A DNA stretch of 64,000 nucleotides from Ascidiaceihabitans sp034111945. GTDB taxonomy: Bacteria > Pseudomonadota > Alphaproteobacteria > Rhodobacterales > Rhodobacteraceae. Shown here piece by piece: positions 44,188-52,680 of this stretch. How positions within the stretch are numbered: position 1 is the first letter of the stretch; every line of letters starts with the position of its first letter. The stretch lies in contig JBLHSG010000010.1 of NCBI GenBank assembly GCA_047626725.1, positions 1-64,000 on the forward strand, in the 5' to 3' direction. The notes beneath the pieces were generated by a model. It was not told where the DNA came from, did no database searches, and was given only the letters and a program-made list of their open reading frames with translations. A program made the position numbers and the translations under genes.

Positions 44188-44835
44188 ATGACAACCGAAA
44201 ACGTAGCGGACGTACCGACAAGACCGATCCTGTCCTACATCAAAGACCTTCCCAATTTGTGTTCTCTGGCTGGCCTCGGATGCACCTTGCTGGCAATTTA
44301 TTTCTTGATCACAGGTGTTTACGCTGCCGCTATGATCGGAATGATCTGGGCGGTTGGGTTTGATTGGGCAGATGGATTGATTGCACGCAAAATGAAGGGG
44401 CGCACGGGAGCTGATCGGCAGTTTGGCGGGACGCTCGATTTGCTTATTGATATTGTCAGCTACGGTGTGACCCCCGCGCTTTTGGTCCTCAGCTACGGTG
44501 GTTTTCATCCGGCATTTCTGCCCGTCGCATTTATCATGCTGGCGTTTGGTGCCGTCCGGTTAAGCTATTTCAGCACATTCGGCCTGTCGAGCGATGCAAA
44601 ATACACAGGGCTGGCGATTGATAATAACAGCATCTTTTTTGTGTTCCTGTTCATGTTCGCAGGCGCATTCAGCCAATCGGTATTTTCCATTGTTCTCGCA
44701 ATTGCGGGTCTGGGTCTCGCTGCGTTGAACGTCTCTCAGATTAAGACACCAAAGCTATCAGGTAATCCAGTGAACGTTGTCTTGCTCGCAACTTACACGC
44801 TCGCAGTCACCGCAATCTATGGTTGGAAGCTATAG
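44188..44835 (+). CDS. CDP-alcohol phosphatidyltransferase
   Basis: A 215-residue membrane enzyme with about six spans. The CDP-alcohol motif is present: FDWADGLIAR, then GGTLDLLID, giving D-x2-D-G-x2-A-R ... G-x3-D-x3-D, with 12 residues between the R and the G rather than the usual 8. It links an alcohol or a CDP-alcohol to a lipid with loss of CMP. Its overall look is nearest to phosphatidylserine synthase-type enzymes. AAAGGA lies seven bases before the ATG. With the divergent cytidylyltransferase-like gene it could complete a short head-group pathway. Confidence 0.92.
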   Translation: MTTENVADVPTRPILSYIKDLPNLCSLAGLGCTLLAIYFLITGVYAAAMIGMIWAVGFDWADGLIARKMKGRTGADRQFGGTLDLLIDIVSYGVTPALLVLSYGGFHPAFLPVAFIMLAFGAVRLSYFSTFGLSSDAKYTGLAIDNNSIFFVFLFMFAGAFSQSVFSIVLAIAGLGLAALNVSQIKTPKLSGNPVNVVLLATYTLAVTAIYGWKL

Positions 44836-44949
44836 CTTTAGGATTCACGGGCACATGTCCACCGATCCAAGACGGCAAGTGATACTGTGTATAGCAGACG
44901 TTCGGATGATATGCAGCATCATGCAATATGGGCTCCTTGCAGACTCTCG

Positions 44950-44960
44950 CCCCCCCCCCC
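44950..44960. repeat. C11 homopolymer tract
   Basis: Eleven consecutive C at the boundary of the module, ending at the last base of the stop codon of the downstream minus-strand gene. Such tracts slip easily during replication and sequencing. It is not inside a coding frame, so it should not switch a protein on or off. Confidence 0.8.
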
Positions 44961-45832
44961 TAAAACCACTGCCCCGGTTCCATCAGCCCTAAATCCAGCA
45001 ACTGGCGCGAATGCCATTCAAATCCGGCGGAGTTGTGCCATTTGAACGTCTCGATATCGAATGTGCTGCCGGGGTTTTGTTTCAGCGCCTTTGCGGTGCG
45101 GAATGAACAGACGGCGGCGGTGATGTTGTGGTGCCATGGGCAGGCGTAGGTGTTGTATTCTTCGTCGTTGAATGTGTGATCGGCGCGCAATTCCAGCCCC
45201 GGTTTCGATTTGAACAGTGAAATACGATCAATTTTGCGGCGCAACGCGGGAATGTGTTCTTCGTACCGCCAGCGCAATCCACCAAAGAAATCCAGCTGGC
45301 GATCTTTGGGATGACCGTGATTGGCCACATCCGGGCGCGCCAATGCGTAATAGCCCGAGCGATCCAGATGCGCATGATCCAGCGACACCGCGTCGGGGTT
45401 TCGCTCCAGATCGTCGGAATACAAATCGACCACATAGGTCAGCATGGCACCGCGGCGTTCTTCGGTATGAAAGGCCAACATTTCGCCAACGCTGCGGGTC
45501 TCGCAAAACGGGTGAAACAGGTATTCGGCGTTAAAGCAGTAGAACATCCAAACACCGGGCGCTGTGGCGATGATCTGGTTTACCGCACCTTCCATCGTTC
45601 CATCCAACCCGATGGTGTAATCGATGCGATGCACGCTTTCTTGTAGGTCACGGGGCAGGTCGAACTGTGCAGGCATCAAGGCCACGATCACGGCAAAACC
45701 AGCCTGTTGATGGTGGCGCAAGGTGGTTGACACCTCAACGTTGTCTTCGACCAGCACGATGCACACCGGCCCTTTGGCCAGCGCGGGTGCGCCGTCTTTT
45801 ACGAAGGTATTCAGACTGTCGTACTGCATCAT
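44960..45832 (-). CDS. Conserved hypothetical protein (Rhodobacterales, beside miaB)
   Basis: A 290-residue soluble protein that I recall as strongly conserved in Rhodobacterales and sometimes labelled glycosyltransferase. VCIVLVEDNVEVSTTLRHHQ opens a Rossmann-like half. The middle has DRQLDFFGGLRWRYEEHIP, and the C-terminus has ADHTFNDEEYNTYACPWHHN and WHNSAGFEWHS. No catalytic motif of a known family is obvious to me, and no signal peptide is seen. It is divergent from miaB. Confidence 0.75.
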   Translation of the reverse strand: MMQYDSLNTFVKDGAPALAKGPVCIVLVEDNVEVSTTLRHHQQAGFAVIVALMPAQFDLPRDLQESVHRIDYTIGLDGTMEGAVNQIIATAPGVWMFYCFNAEYLFHPFCETRSVGEMLAFHTEERRGAMLTYVVDLYSDDLERNPDAVSLDHAHLDRSGYYALARPDVANHGHPKDRQLDFFGGLRWRYEEHIPALRRKIDRISLFKSKPGLELRADHTFNDEEYNTYACPWHHNITAAVCSFRTAKALKQNPGSTFDIETFKWHNSAGFEWHSRQLLDLGLMEPGQWF

Positions 45833-45953
45833 CGCCCTTTGGTCAGCTTTGTCGCGCAGAATCGGTTAATTTGTCGTGCATTGCAAGCGTCACCTCGGGC
45901 TGGTAGACGCCTTTTTTAGCACTCTATTGTCCCAACCACCTTGGAATATTGTC

Positions 45954-47276
45954 ATGACTGCGCCTAAAAAGCTTTTCATCAAAACCTACGGCTGCCAGAT
46001 GAACGTCTATGACAGCGAACGCATGGCCGAAGCGCTGGGCGGGCAGGGCTATGTGGAAACCGACACGCCAGCCGACGCTGATATGATCCTGATGAACACC
46101 TGCCACATTCGCGAAAAAGCGGCGGAAAAAGTGTACTCGGAACTGGGGCGTTTCAAGGCGCTAAAGGTCGACAATCCTGATTTGAAAATTGGCGTGGCGG
46201 GCTGTGTGGCCCAAGCCGAAGGTGCCGAAATCATGCGCCGCCAACCGGCTGTTGATCTGGTTGTTGGCCCGCAATCCTACCACCGTTTGCCCGAGATGGA
46301 GGCAAAAGTGCGGGGTGGGGAAAAGGCGCTCGATACTGATTTCCCCGAAGAAGACAAATTCGAAAAGCTGAAAAGCCGCCCCAAAGCAGCGCGTGGCCCG
46401 ACCGCGTTTTTGACCGTCCAAGAAGGGTGCGACAAGTTTTGCGCGTTCTGTGTCGTGCCCTATACGCGTGGGGCCGAAGTCAGCCGCCCCGTGTCGCGCG
46501 TTCTGGACGAGGCACGCAATCTGGTGGAACGCGGCGTGCGTGAAATCACGCTGCTGGGCCAGAATGTGAATGCGTATCATGGGCTTGGCTTGAACGGCGA
46601 TGATGCGACGTTGGCCCAACTGATTTGGGAATTGGACAAGGTCGATGGGCTGGAACGCATTCGTTTCACCACATCACACCCCAATGACATGACGGATGAA
46701 TTGATCGAGGCGCATGGCACCTGTTCAAAACTGATGCCGTATTTGCACCTGCCTGTGCAGTCGGGCAGTGACCGGATTTTGAAACGGATGAACCGGTCGC
46801 ACACGGCCGAAAGCTATCTGAAAGTCATCGAACGCATTCGCGCGGCGCGTCCTGATATTTTGTTGTCCGGTGATTTTATCGTCGGCTTTCCCGAAGAAAC
46901 CGAATCCGATTTTCAAGCGACTTTGGATTTGGTCAAAGAGGTCAAATACGGACAGGCCTATTCGTTCAAATATTCGACCCGTCCGGGCACGCCTGCCGCA
47001 GAACGCGCACAAGTTGATGTGGCCGCCGCGGATGAACGCCTGCAACGCCTTCAGGCCCAGATCACCCGTGACCAACGCGAGATCCAGGAATCGATGGTTG
47101 GCCGTACGGTCAGTGTGCTGTTTGAAAAAGACGGGCGCGAAGCGGGTCAGATGATCGGCAAGTCAGAATACCTCCATGCGGTGCATGCCAACGTTACAGG
47201 TATCGCTAGAGGCGATATCGCGAAGGTGAGAATCGTTGAGTCGAAAACCAACTCGTTAAGTGGTGAACTGGTCTAA
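45954..47276 (+). CDS. miaB: tRNA-2-methylthio-N6-isopentenyladenosine synthase MiaB
   Basis: A 440-residue radical-SAM methylthiotransferase modifying A37 of tRNAs. The N-terminal cluster cysteines are in TYGCQMNVYDSE, MNTCHIREKA and VAGCVAQAEG. The radical-SAM motif is CDKFCAFCVVPYTRG (C-x3-C-x2-C). A C-terminal TRAM domain follows (about residues 375-440). The start is MTAPKKLFIKTYGC at 45954. The frame extends 26 codons further back without support. It opens the conserved miaB-phoH-ybeY-corC-lnt-metK-trmB block. Confidence 0.97.
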   Translation: MTAPKKLFIKTYGCQMNVYDSERMAEALGGQGYVETDTPADADMILMNTCHIREKAAEKVYSELGRFKALKVDNPDLKIGVAGCVAQAEGAEIMRRQPAVDLVVGPQSYHRLPEMEAKVRGGEKALDTDFPEEDKFEKLKSRPKAARGPTAFLTVQEGCDKFCAFCVVPYTRGAEVSRPVSRVLDEARNLVERGVREITLLGQNVNAYHGLGLNGDDATLAQLIWELDKVDGLERIRFTTSHPNDMTDELIEAHGTCSKLMPYLHLPVQSGSDRILKRMNRSHTAESYLKVIERIRAARPDILLSGDFIVGFPEETESDFQATLDLVKEVKYGQAYSFKYSTRPGTPAAERAQVDVAAADERLQRLQAQITRDQREIQESMVGRTVSVLFEKDGREAGQMIGKSEYLHAVHANVTGIARGDIAKVRIVESKTNSLSGELV

Positions 47277-47484
47277 AACCTGACCTAGGGGCAAAGCGGC
47301 GTCTGATTTTTCGATAAAATTGCTGTTTCTTTTGGTAAGTGCCCTAGTTTTAAGCACTATATGTTGTGATTGCGACTTCACAGACTAAACTTTTTTACAT
47401 AGTCTTGTGCCATAAGCACGGAAGGGTCAGCCGATCAAAAGGTGATGCCGTTTCCGTTGGGGAACAAGATAAAGGAACAGGGCT

Positions 47485-48075
47485 GTGGGATTAAAGATTT
47501 CCAACGCATTGCGCTGCATACTTTCTGGCACCGCTGCTGCTGCGGTTGCACTGTCGATGGTCGCGTCTACTGCGCAAGCACAAGAACGTCTTTTCGGTGG
47601 TAACAGAAATAGCACAAATGAAACATACATACCTACCATCTGGATTGATCCCGATGGATGCGAACACTGGGTTATGGACGATGGTTTTGAGGGCTTTATG
47701 TCGCCTCACACCAACCGTCAGGGCATTCCGGTCTGCCGCCGGGGCAATGTCTGTGGTGTGATGAACTCTGACCAGTTCTTTGCGACCAACAGTTCAAAAA
47801 TCCACGCTCAAGGGCGCGAACGTCTTGCCAGCTTTTTCCAATCAGCTGACGCGACAAGCTATATCATCACCGGCCACACCGACGCGCGTGCCTCTGATGA
47901 GTACAACATGAAGCTATCGTACAACCGTGCCGCATCTGTCGCACGCATTGCGAAATCTTCTGGTGCACGGGTCGCGGATGTACGTGGTTACGGCGAACGC
48001 CTGCCAGCGGCATCCAATAAAACAGCGGGCGGCATGGCGAAAAACCGTCGCGTTGAAATCATCTGCATTCGATAA
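47485..48075 (+). CDS. OmpA family protein with N-terminal Cys-containing domain
   Basis: A 196-residue exported protein. A signal peptide ends near AQA/QERL (about residue 33). Residues ~50-80 carry a small domain with WIDPDGCEHWVMDDGFEGF and a second Cys in GIPVC, which recurs in the next gene. Residues ~95-196 are the peptidoglycan-binding OmpA_C domain: FATNSSKIHAQG, ITGHTDARASDEYNMKLSYN and RAASVARI..., ending with NRRVEIICIR. The GTG start at 47485 is supported by AAAGGAACAGG upstream. It should anchor to peptidoglycan in the periplasm. It forms an operon with the lipoprotein gene 12 bp later. Confidence 0.9.
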   Translation: MGLKISNALRCILSGTAAAAVALSMVASTAQAQERLFGGNRNSTNETYIPTIWIDPDGCEHWVMDDGFEGFMSPHTNRQGIPVCRRGNVCGVMNSDQFFATNSSKIHAQGRERLASFFQSADATSYIITGHTDARASDEYNMKLSYNRAASVARIAKSSGARVADVRGYGERLPAASNKTAGGMAKNRRVEIICIR

Positions 48076-48087
48076 AGGAAGAGACAC

Positions 48088-48399
48088 ATGAAACTTTTGA
48101 CAGCATCTCTTCTGGCCGCAGCCATGGCAGTTTCTGCCTGTGGCGAAGGTGGCGCCGGCAAGGTGAAAACAAACAAAACCATCGACTACGGTTTTAAGAA
48201 AAAACACCTGAGCCAATTGGTTGCCGGCGTTTGGGTCGATCCAAACGGGTGTGATCACTGGATCATCGATGACGGCATCGAAGGCTATTTGTCACAACGT
48301 CTGGACCAATACGGCAAGCCCGTTTGTTCCGGTGTGGCACCGCCAAACACGGCGACTGGCCCGTACAAAGGTGGCTCAACCATCAACGATCCTCTCTAG
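48088..48399 (+). CDS. Small lipoprotein sharing a domain with the upstream OmpA protein
   Basis: A 103-residue lipoprotein: the lipobox is AVSAC with Cys18. The mature part contains VWVDPNGCDHWIIDDGIEGY and a later GKPVC, which matches the corresponding segment of the preceding OmpA-family protein almost position by position. The two Cys may form a disulfide. AAAGGAAGAG lies before the ATG. A strong terminator follows. The function is unknown, but it is probably a partner of the OmpA protein at the outer membrane. Confidence 0.85.
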   Translation: MKLLTASLLAAAMAVSACGEGGAGKVKTNKTIDYGFKKKHLSQLVAGVWVDPNGCDHWIIDDGIEGYLSQRLDQYGKPVCSGVAPPNTATGPYKGGSTINDPL

Positions 48400-48423
48400 G
48401 ACTTGATGCGCTGCGTGAAAAAT

Positions 48424-48450
48424 AGGCCGGGGCACATGTTGCCTCGGCCT
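48424..48450 (+). terminator. Intrinsic terminator after the lipoprotein gene
   Basis: An 11-bp stem, AGGCCGGGGCA with TGCCTCGGCCT (one G-U pair) and a CATGT loop, is followed by TTTTT. Confidence 0.92.
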
Positions 48451-48530
48451 TTTTCGTTGCTACATATTGCATTCGTGTCTGGTGTTGGTTGCGCCGCGTA
48501 TCGGATCAGGCCACGCTACCTGCACAGCCT

Positions 48531-49601
48531 ATGAACAAGGAACACGGATTGCCTCATACCATCGAACCCACCATCGACGACATCAACGCAACGACAGATC
48601 CCAAAGCCGCCAATCCCGAGGCGCGCGTCGAATTTCCGGAAAACCGTCTGTTGATTGATGTGTGCGGTGAATACGACCGCAACCTGACCGCCATCGAGGC
48701 CGCGTTAAGCGTGCAGATCGTGCGCCGTGGCAATGTGTTGTCAGTGATGGGCGAGGCGGGCGCGCAGGCCCGTGCCATCGAGGTTCTAGGCGCGCTGTAC
48801 GAACGTCGTGCGCTGGGCCGTGATGTTGAGCCCGCCGATGTTGACCGCGAATTGCGCATGGAATCGATGCTGCCTGAACCGCGCACCACCGCAGATGCAG
48901 GCGATCAGATGGAAATGCCCGTGGGCAACCGGATCGAGGTCAAAACCCGCAAAAAGCTGGTTGAACCGCGTACCGATGCGCAAAAAGCCTATGTTCAATC
49001 GCTGTTCAATAATGAACTGGCATTTGGCATTGGCCCCGCTGGTACTGGCAAAACCTATCTGGCGGTTGCGGTTGGCGTGAACATGTTCTTGGGCGGGCAT
49101 GTCGACAAAATCATCCTGTCGCGCCCAGCGGTCGAAGCTGGCGAACGCCTTGGCTTTTTGCCCGGCGCCATGGAGGACAAAGTCGATCCTTACATGCAGC
49201 CGCTGTATGACGCGTTGAACGATTTTCTACCGGCCAAACAGCTTGCCAAATTGCGCGAGGAAAAGGTGATCGAAATCGCGCCTCTTGCCTTTATGCGCGG
49301 TCGCACGTTGGCCAATGCCTATGTGGTGCTGGACGAGGCGCAGAACGCGACCACGATGCAAATGAAGATGTTCCTGACCCGGTTGGGCGAAGGATCACGC
49401 ATGGTCATCACTGGCGATCGCACCCAGATCGATTTGCCGCGCGGTGTGCCCTCTGGTTTGGCTGATGCTGAACGTCTGTTGAATACAATTCCGAAAATCA
49501 GTTTCAACTATTTTACCTCAAAAGACGTGGTGCGTCATCCGTTGGTCGCCGCGATCATCGAGGCCTACGAGGCAGATGATCCGGCTAACAATGTGCGTTG
49601 A
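48531..49601 (+). CDS. phoH: PhoH family ATPase (YbeZ)
   Basis: A 356-residue P-loop ATPase associated with the ribosome-maturation and RNA-quality genes of this cluster. The Walker A is GPAGTGKTYLA (about residues 180-190), and Walker B is YVVLDEAQNAT. GDRTQIDLPRGVPSGL is the conserved PhoH segment. The start could be the ATG at 48531 or a TTG at 48549 that has AAGGA seven bases upstream. The frame to 48489 is unlikely. Its end overlaps ybeY by 11 bp. Confidence 0.94.
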   Translation: MNKEHGLPHTIEPTIDDINATTDPKAANPEARVEFPENRLLIDVCGEYDRNLTAIEAALSVQIVRRGNVLSVMGEAGAQARAIEVLGALYERRALGRDVEPADVDRELRMESMLPEPRTTADAGDQMEMPVGNRIEVKTRKKLVEPRTDAQKAYVQSLFNNELAFGIGPAGTGKTYLAVAVGVNMFLGGHVDKIILSRPAVEAGERLGFLPGAMEDKVDPYMQPLYDALNDFLPAKQLAKLREEKVIEIAPLAFMRGRTLANAYVVLDEAQNATTMQMKMFLTRLGEGSRMVITGDRTQIDLPRGVPSGLADAERLLNTIPKISFNYFTSKDVVRHPLVAAIIEAYEADDPANNVR

Positions 49602-50091
49602 TGTAATGATTGAAGACGCGCGTTGGCAGGATGCGGGGCTTGAACCCCTCGCATTGGCCGCCGCGCGCGCGTCTTTGGCCCATCTGTCGATCGAAATTGA
49701 TGATGCCGAATTGTCCGTGATGGGCTGCGATGATGCGCGCATCACAACCCTAAACGCTGATTTTCGCGAAAAACCCACCGCGACCAATGTCCTCAGTTGG
49801 CCAGCCGAGGATCTCGGGGCCGACATCGACGGCGAAACCCCGCACACCCCGTCAAAAGACTTTGCAGGTAGCCTGGAATTGGGCGATATCGCGATCAGCT
49901 TCGATACTTGTGCGCGTGAAGCGGCCCAGGCCGGCAAGCCAATGAACGATCATGTCACACATTTGATCGTGCACGGGGTGCTTCATTTGCTAGGCTATGA
50001 CCATATACGTGACCAAGATGCCACGTTAATGGAAACCATTGAGGTACAGATACTTGGCAAAATGGGCATAGATGACCCATATAAGACATGA
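49591..50091 (+). CDS. ybeY: Endoribonuclease YbeY (16S rRNA maturation)
   Basis: A 166-residue zinc RNase needed for 3' processing of 16S rRNA and ribosome quality control. The zinc motif HGVLHLLGYDH is complete (H-x3-H-x5-H). NVLSWPAED and LGDIAISFDT are family segments. The start at 49591 (MCVDVMIEDARW) overlaps phoH by 11 bp. An alternative start at 49606 would avoid the overlap. Confidence 0.95.
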   Translation: MCVDVMIEDARWQDAGLEPLALAAARASLAHLSIEIDDAELSVMGCDDARITTLNADFREKPTATNVLSWPAEDLGADIDGETPHTPSKDFAGSLELGDIAISFDTCAREAAQAGKPMNDHVTHLIVHGVLHLLGYDHIRDQDATLMETIEVQILGKMGIDDPYKT

Positions 50092-50125
50092 AGGCACGCA
50101 ATGTGCCAAAACGGAATAGGACCCA

Positions 50126-51085
50126 ATGGGCGACAGCATAGACGGATCGTCGGATGCCGCGCGGCGCGCGCAGTCAGACAACGAACCACATTCTGGTTCA
50201 AGCAGCACAGCACATAACGATGCGGTGCAAGATGTTTTATCATCAGACACGACGGCCAATAGCGCCGATGTTCCCGAAAAGACGGGCGGATTTTTGTCGC
50301 GCGTCATTGGCGCACTTAGCCCCGCCGACGTTGGTGAGCCGACGTTAAACGAGCCAAAGTCGGCCCCACAGAAATATGCCCACGGGATGATCAACCTCAG
50401 CCGCATGCGGGTGGATGATGTTGCGGTTCCAAAATTCGATATCATTGCTGTTGGTCAAAACATCTCAAAGGATGAACTGGTCGCGGTGTTCAAGGACACT
50501 GGCCTGACGCGTTTGCCAGTTTACAACGGTACGCTGGACACGCCCATCGGCTTGATCCACCTCAAGGATTTTGCGCTGACCCACGGGTTTAACGGCGGTG
50601 GTCAGGATTACGATCTGACCGCGATGCTGCGCCCGTTGCTGTTCGTGCCGCCATCAATGACCATTGGCGTGTTGCTGACCAAAATGCAGGCCGAACGCCG
50701 TCACATGGCATTGGTGATTGACGAATACGGCGGCGTTGACGGTCTGGTCACAATCGAGGATTTGATTGAACAGGTCATCGGCGAAATCGAAGACGAACAT
50801 GACGTCGACGAGGGCAAATACTGGAGCATCGAACCATCGGGGTGCTATTTGGCCGTGTCAAAAACCCCGCTGATCGCGTTTGAGGCTGAAATTGGCCAAT
50901 CCCTGACCGATCACGAGGATGTCGACGAAGAAGAAATCGACACGCTTGGTGGCTTGGTCTTTATGCTGGCGGGCCGTGTGCCTGCGCGGGGCGAAGTTGT
51001 GCCGCATCCTGATGGTCCAGAATTCGAAGTCATCGATGCCGATCCGCGCCGGATCAAACGGCTGCGGGTGCGATTGGGGTCGTGA
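50126..51085 (+). CDS. CorC/TlyC-type CBS-domain protein (YbeX)
   Basis: A 319-residue cytoplasmic protein. After a variable acidic N-terminus, two CBS domains (about residues 95-215: MRVDDVAVPKFDIIAVG and LLFVPPSMTIGVLLTKM) are followed by a CorC_HlyC domain with EYGGVDGLVTIEDLIEQVIG and DTLGGLVFMLAGRVP. It lacks the DUF21 membrane domain, like E. coli YbeX/CorC, which is linked to Mg/Co efflux and ribosome metabolism. It overlaps lnt by 4 bp. Confidence 0.92.
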   Translation: MGDSIDGSSDAARRAQSDNEPHSGSSSTAHNDAVQDVLSSDTTANSADVPEKTGGFLSRVIGALSPADVGEPTLNEPKSAPQKYAHGMINLSRMRVDDVAVPKFDIIAVGQNISKDELVAVFKDTGLTRLPVYNGTLDTPIGLIHLKDFALTHGFNGGGQDYDLTAMLRPLLFVPPSMTIGVLLTKMQAERRHMALVIDEYGGVDGLVTIEDLIEQVIGEIEDEHDVDEGKYWSIEPSGCYLAVSKTPLIAFEAEIGQSLTDHEDVDEEEIDTLGGLVFMLAGRVPARGEVVPHPDGPEFEVIDADPRRIKRLRVRLGS

Positions 51086-52587
51086 CACCACCTTTGGACG
51101 TGCCGCGACAGACGCCGCGCGCCCTGTGGGTGACGTTGATTTTTGCGTTGATCGCCGGTGTTGTTGGTGCGTTTGCGCAAGCCCCGTTTGAAAATGGCGT
51201 TTTTATCATCGTCATGATGCTGGCGGCGTTTTTCCTGCACACCGGTGTTGTACGTGGATGGCACGCTGCCTTATTGGGTTTGACGCTCGGCTTTGGCTAT
51301 TTTGTTGTCACACTCAGCTGGATCATTTCCCCGTTTCAAGTTGATCCAACGACGGTTTGGATGGCCCCGTTCGGGCTGGTTTTTATGGCCCTTGGCATGG
51401 GCTTGTTCTGGGCCTTCGGGTTTTGGGGCGCGACGATTTTACGTCGGCCTTGGGCGCTGATCGTCACATGGACGTTGGCCGAAATGCTGCGCGCCTATCT
51501 TTTCACCGGTTTTGCGTGGGGCAGCCCGCCCCAAGCCTTGGTCGACATGCTGGGTGGGCAGGCGTTGGCCTATGTTGGGCCTCACGGGGTGATGCTGGCG
51601 CTGTGCGTCATCGGATGGGTTTTTTCGCGAAATCTGCCGCGGTTCCGGCTGGTCCAAGGGCTGGCGTTTTTTGTGAGCGTGGTGGTGATCTTGATGCCTG
51701 CTGCATGGGTGACGCCGCAGCCTTTGATCGCTGATCGCCCTGTTGTGCGATTGGTGCAACCCAATGCCCCGCAGACCGAGAAATGGAATGCGGATACGGC
51801 CTGGAAGTTTGTGCGCCGTTCCTTGGATTATACTGCTGCGGCGGGTGATGTTGATCTGATCCTGTGGCCAGAAACATCTGTGCCGTCACTGTTGCACAAT
51901 GCGCAAAACGTGATGCAAGCGGTCGGCGAGGCGGGCGGCGATACCACCGTGGCCTTGGGGATTTTACGCGAGCGTGACGACGGGATGCTTGCCAATTCGA
52001 TGGTGGTTTTGGACGGGGCAGGGGCGGTGACGCAAACCTATGACAAGCATCACATTGTACCGTTTGGCGAATACATTCCGCTGCGCTGGGCGTTTAATGC
52101 CATCGGTTTGAATTTTGTCGGCGACATGTTTGGCGACGGGTTCGGGCGCGGCGAAGGGGCCAAGCTGCTGGATTTTGGGGCACTGGGCAAAGCCTTGCCG
52201 TTGATCTGTTACGAAGCGGTGTTTGCCCATGATGTCGGGGCGGCCCCGGCGCGTCCGGATTTCCTGATCCAGATCACAAATGACGCGTGGTTTGGTGATT
52301 TTGCCGGTCCACAACAGCATCTGGCCCAAGCCCGAATGCGCGCGATCGAACAAGGTTTGCCAATGGCGCGCGCCGCCAACACCGGTATCTCTGCGATGAT
52401 TGGACCACACGGGCACATCATCGCATCGGTGGCCCTGAACAAGGCCGGATACGTCGACGCGCCGCTGCCAGCACCGCTTGCGCCCACTTTATATAGTAAA
52501 ACGGGCGATCGGCCGCTGGGGGCAGTGCTGATTATGCTGGTGCTGATGTGTCTCTTGTTTGCCGCGCGTCGCCCAAAAGCCAACTAG
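51082..52587 (+). CDS. lnt: Apolipoprotein N-acyltransferase
   Basis: A 501-residue inner-membrane enzyme adding the third acyl chain to lipoproteins. Six N-terminal spans precede a nitrilase-fold domain with the Glu-Lys-Cys triad: LWPETSVPS (Glu), YDKHHIVPFGEYIP (Lys) and PLICYEAVF (Cys). A last span lies near the C-terminus. The GTG start overlaps the CorC-like gene by 4 bp (GTGA). Confidence 0.95.
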   Translation: MTPPLDVPRQTPRALWVTLIFALIAGVVGAFAQAPFENGVFIIVMMLAAFFLHTGVVRGWHAALLGLTLGFGYFVVTLSWIISPFQVDPTTVWMAPFGLVFMALGMGLFWAFGFWGATILRRPWALIVTWTLAEMLRAYLFTGFAWGSPPQALVDMLGGQALAYVGPHGVMLALCVIGWVFSRNLPRFRLVQGLAFFVSVVVILMPAAWVTPQPLIADRPVVRLVQPNAPQTEKWNADTAWKFVRRSLDYTAAAGDVDLILWPETSVPSLLHNAQNVMQAVGEAGGDTTVALGILRERDDGMLANSMVVLDGAGAVTQTYDKHHIVPFGEYIPLRWAFNAIGLNFVGDMFGDGFGRGEGAKLLDFGALGKALPLICYEAVFAHDVGAAPARPDFLIQITNDAWFGDFAGPQQHLAQARMRAIEQGLPMARAANTGISAMIGPHGHIIASVALNKAGYVDAPLPAPLAPTLYSKTGDRPLGAVLIMLVLMCLLFAARRPKAN

Positions 52588-52627
52588 AGATTGACCCGAC
52601 GCCTCGAGATGTTTAGTCGAATTGCAG

Positions 52628-52676
52628 CGCGCCGTAACGGCTTCCTGAAGTGGCGCTTTATTTTACATTGGAGCAC
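52628..52676 (+). promoter_or_regulatory. SAM/SAH-type riboswitch before metK
   Basis: The 49-base leader just before metK matches the small SAM/SAH riboswitch known from Rhodobacterales metK genes. GCGCCG and TGGCGC form the stem (52629-52634 with 52651-52656). The loop carries AACGGCTTCCTG. Downstream ATTGGAGCA contains the Shine-Dalgarno GGAG, which can pair with GCTTC of the loop to make a pseudoknot. Ligand binding would hide the ribosome site, giving feedback on S-adenosylmethionine synthesis. The match is from memory of the published consensus. Confidence 0.88.
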
Positions 52677-52680
52677 TTAA

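Noticed and set aside
44950..44960. C11 tract as a phase-variation switch
   Set aside because: It is located after the stop codon of the neighbouring gene and not within any frame or evident promoter spacer.
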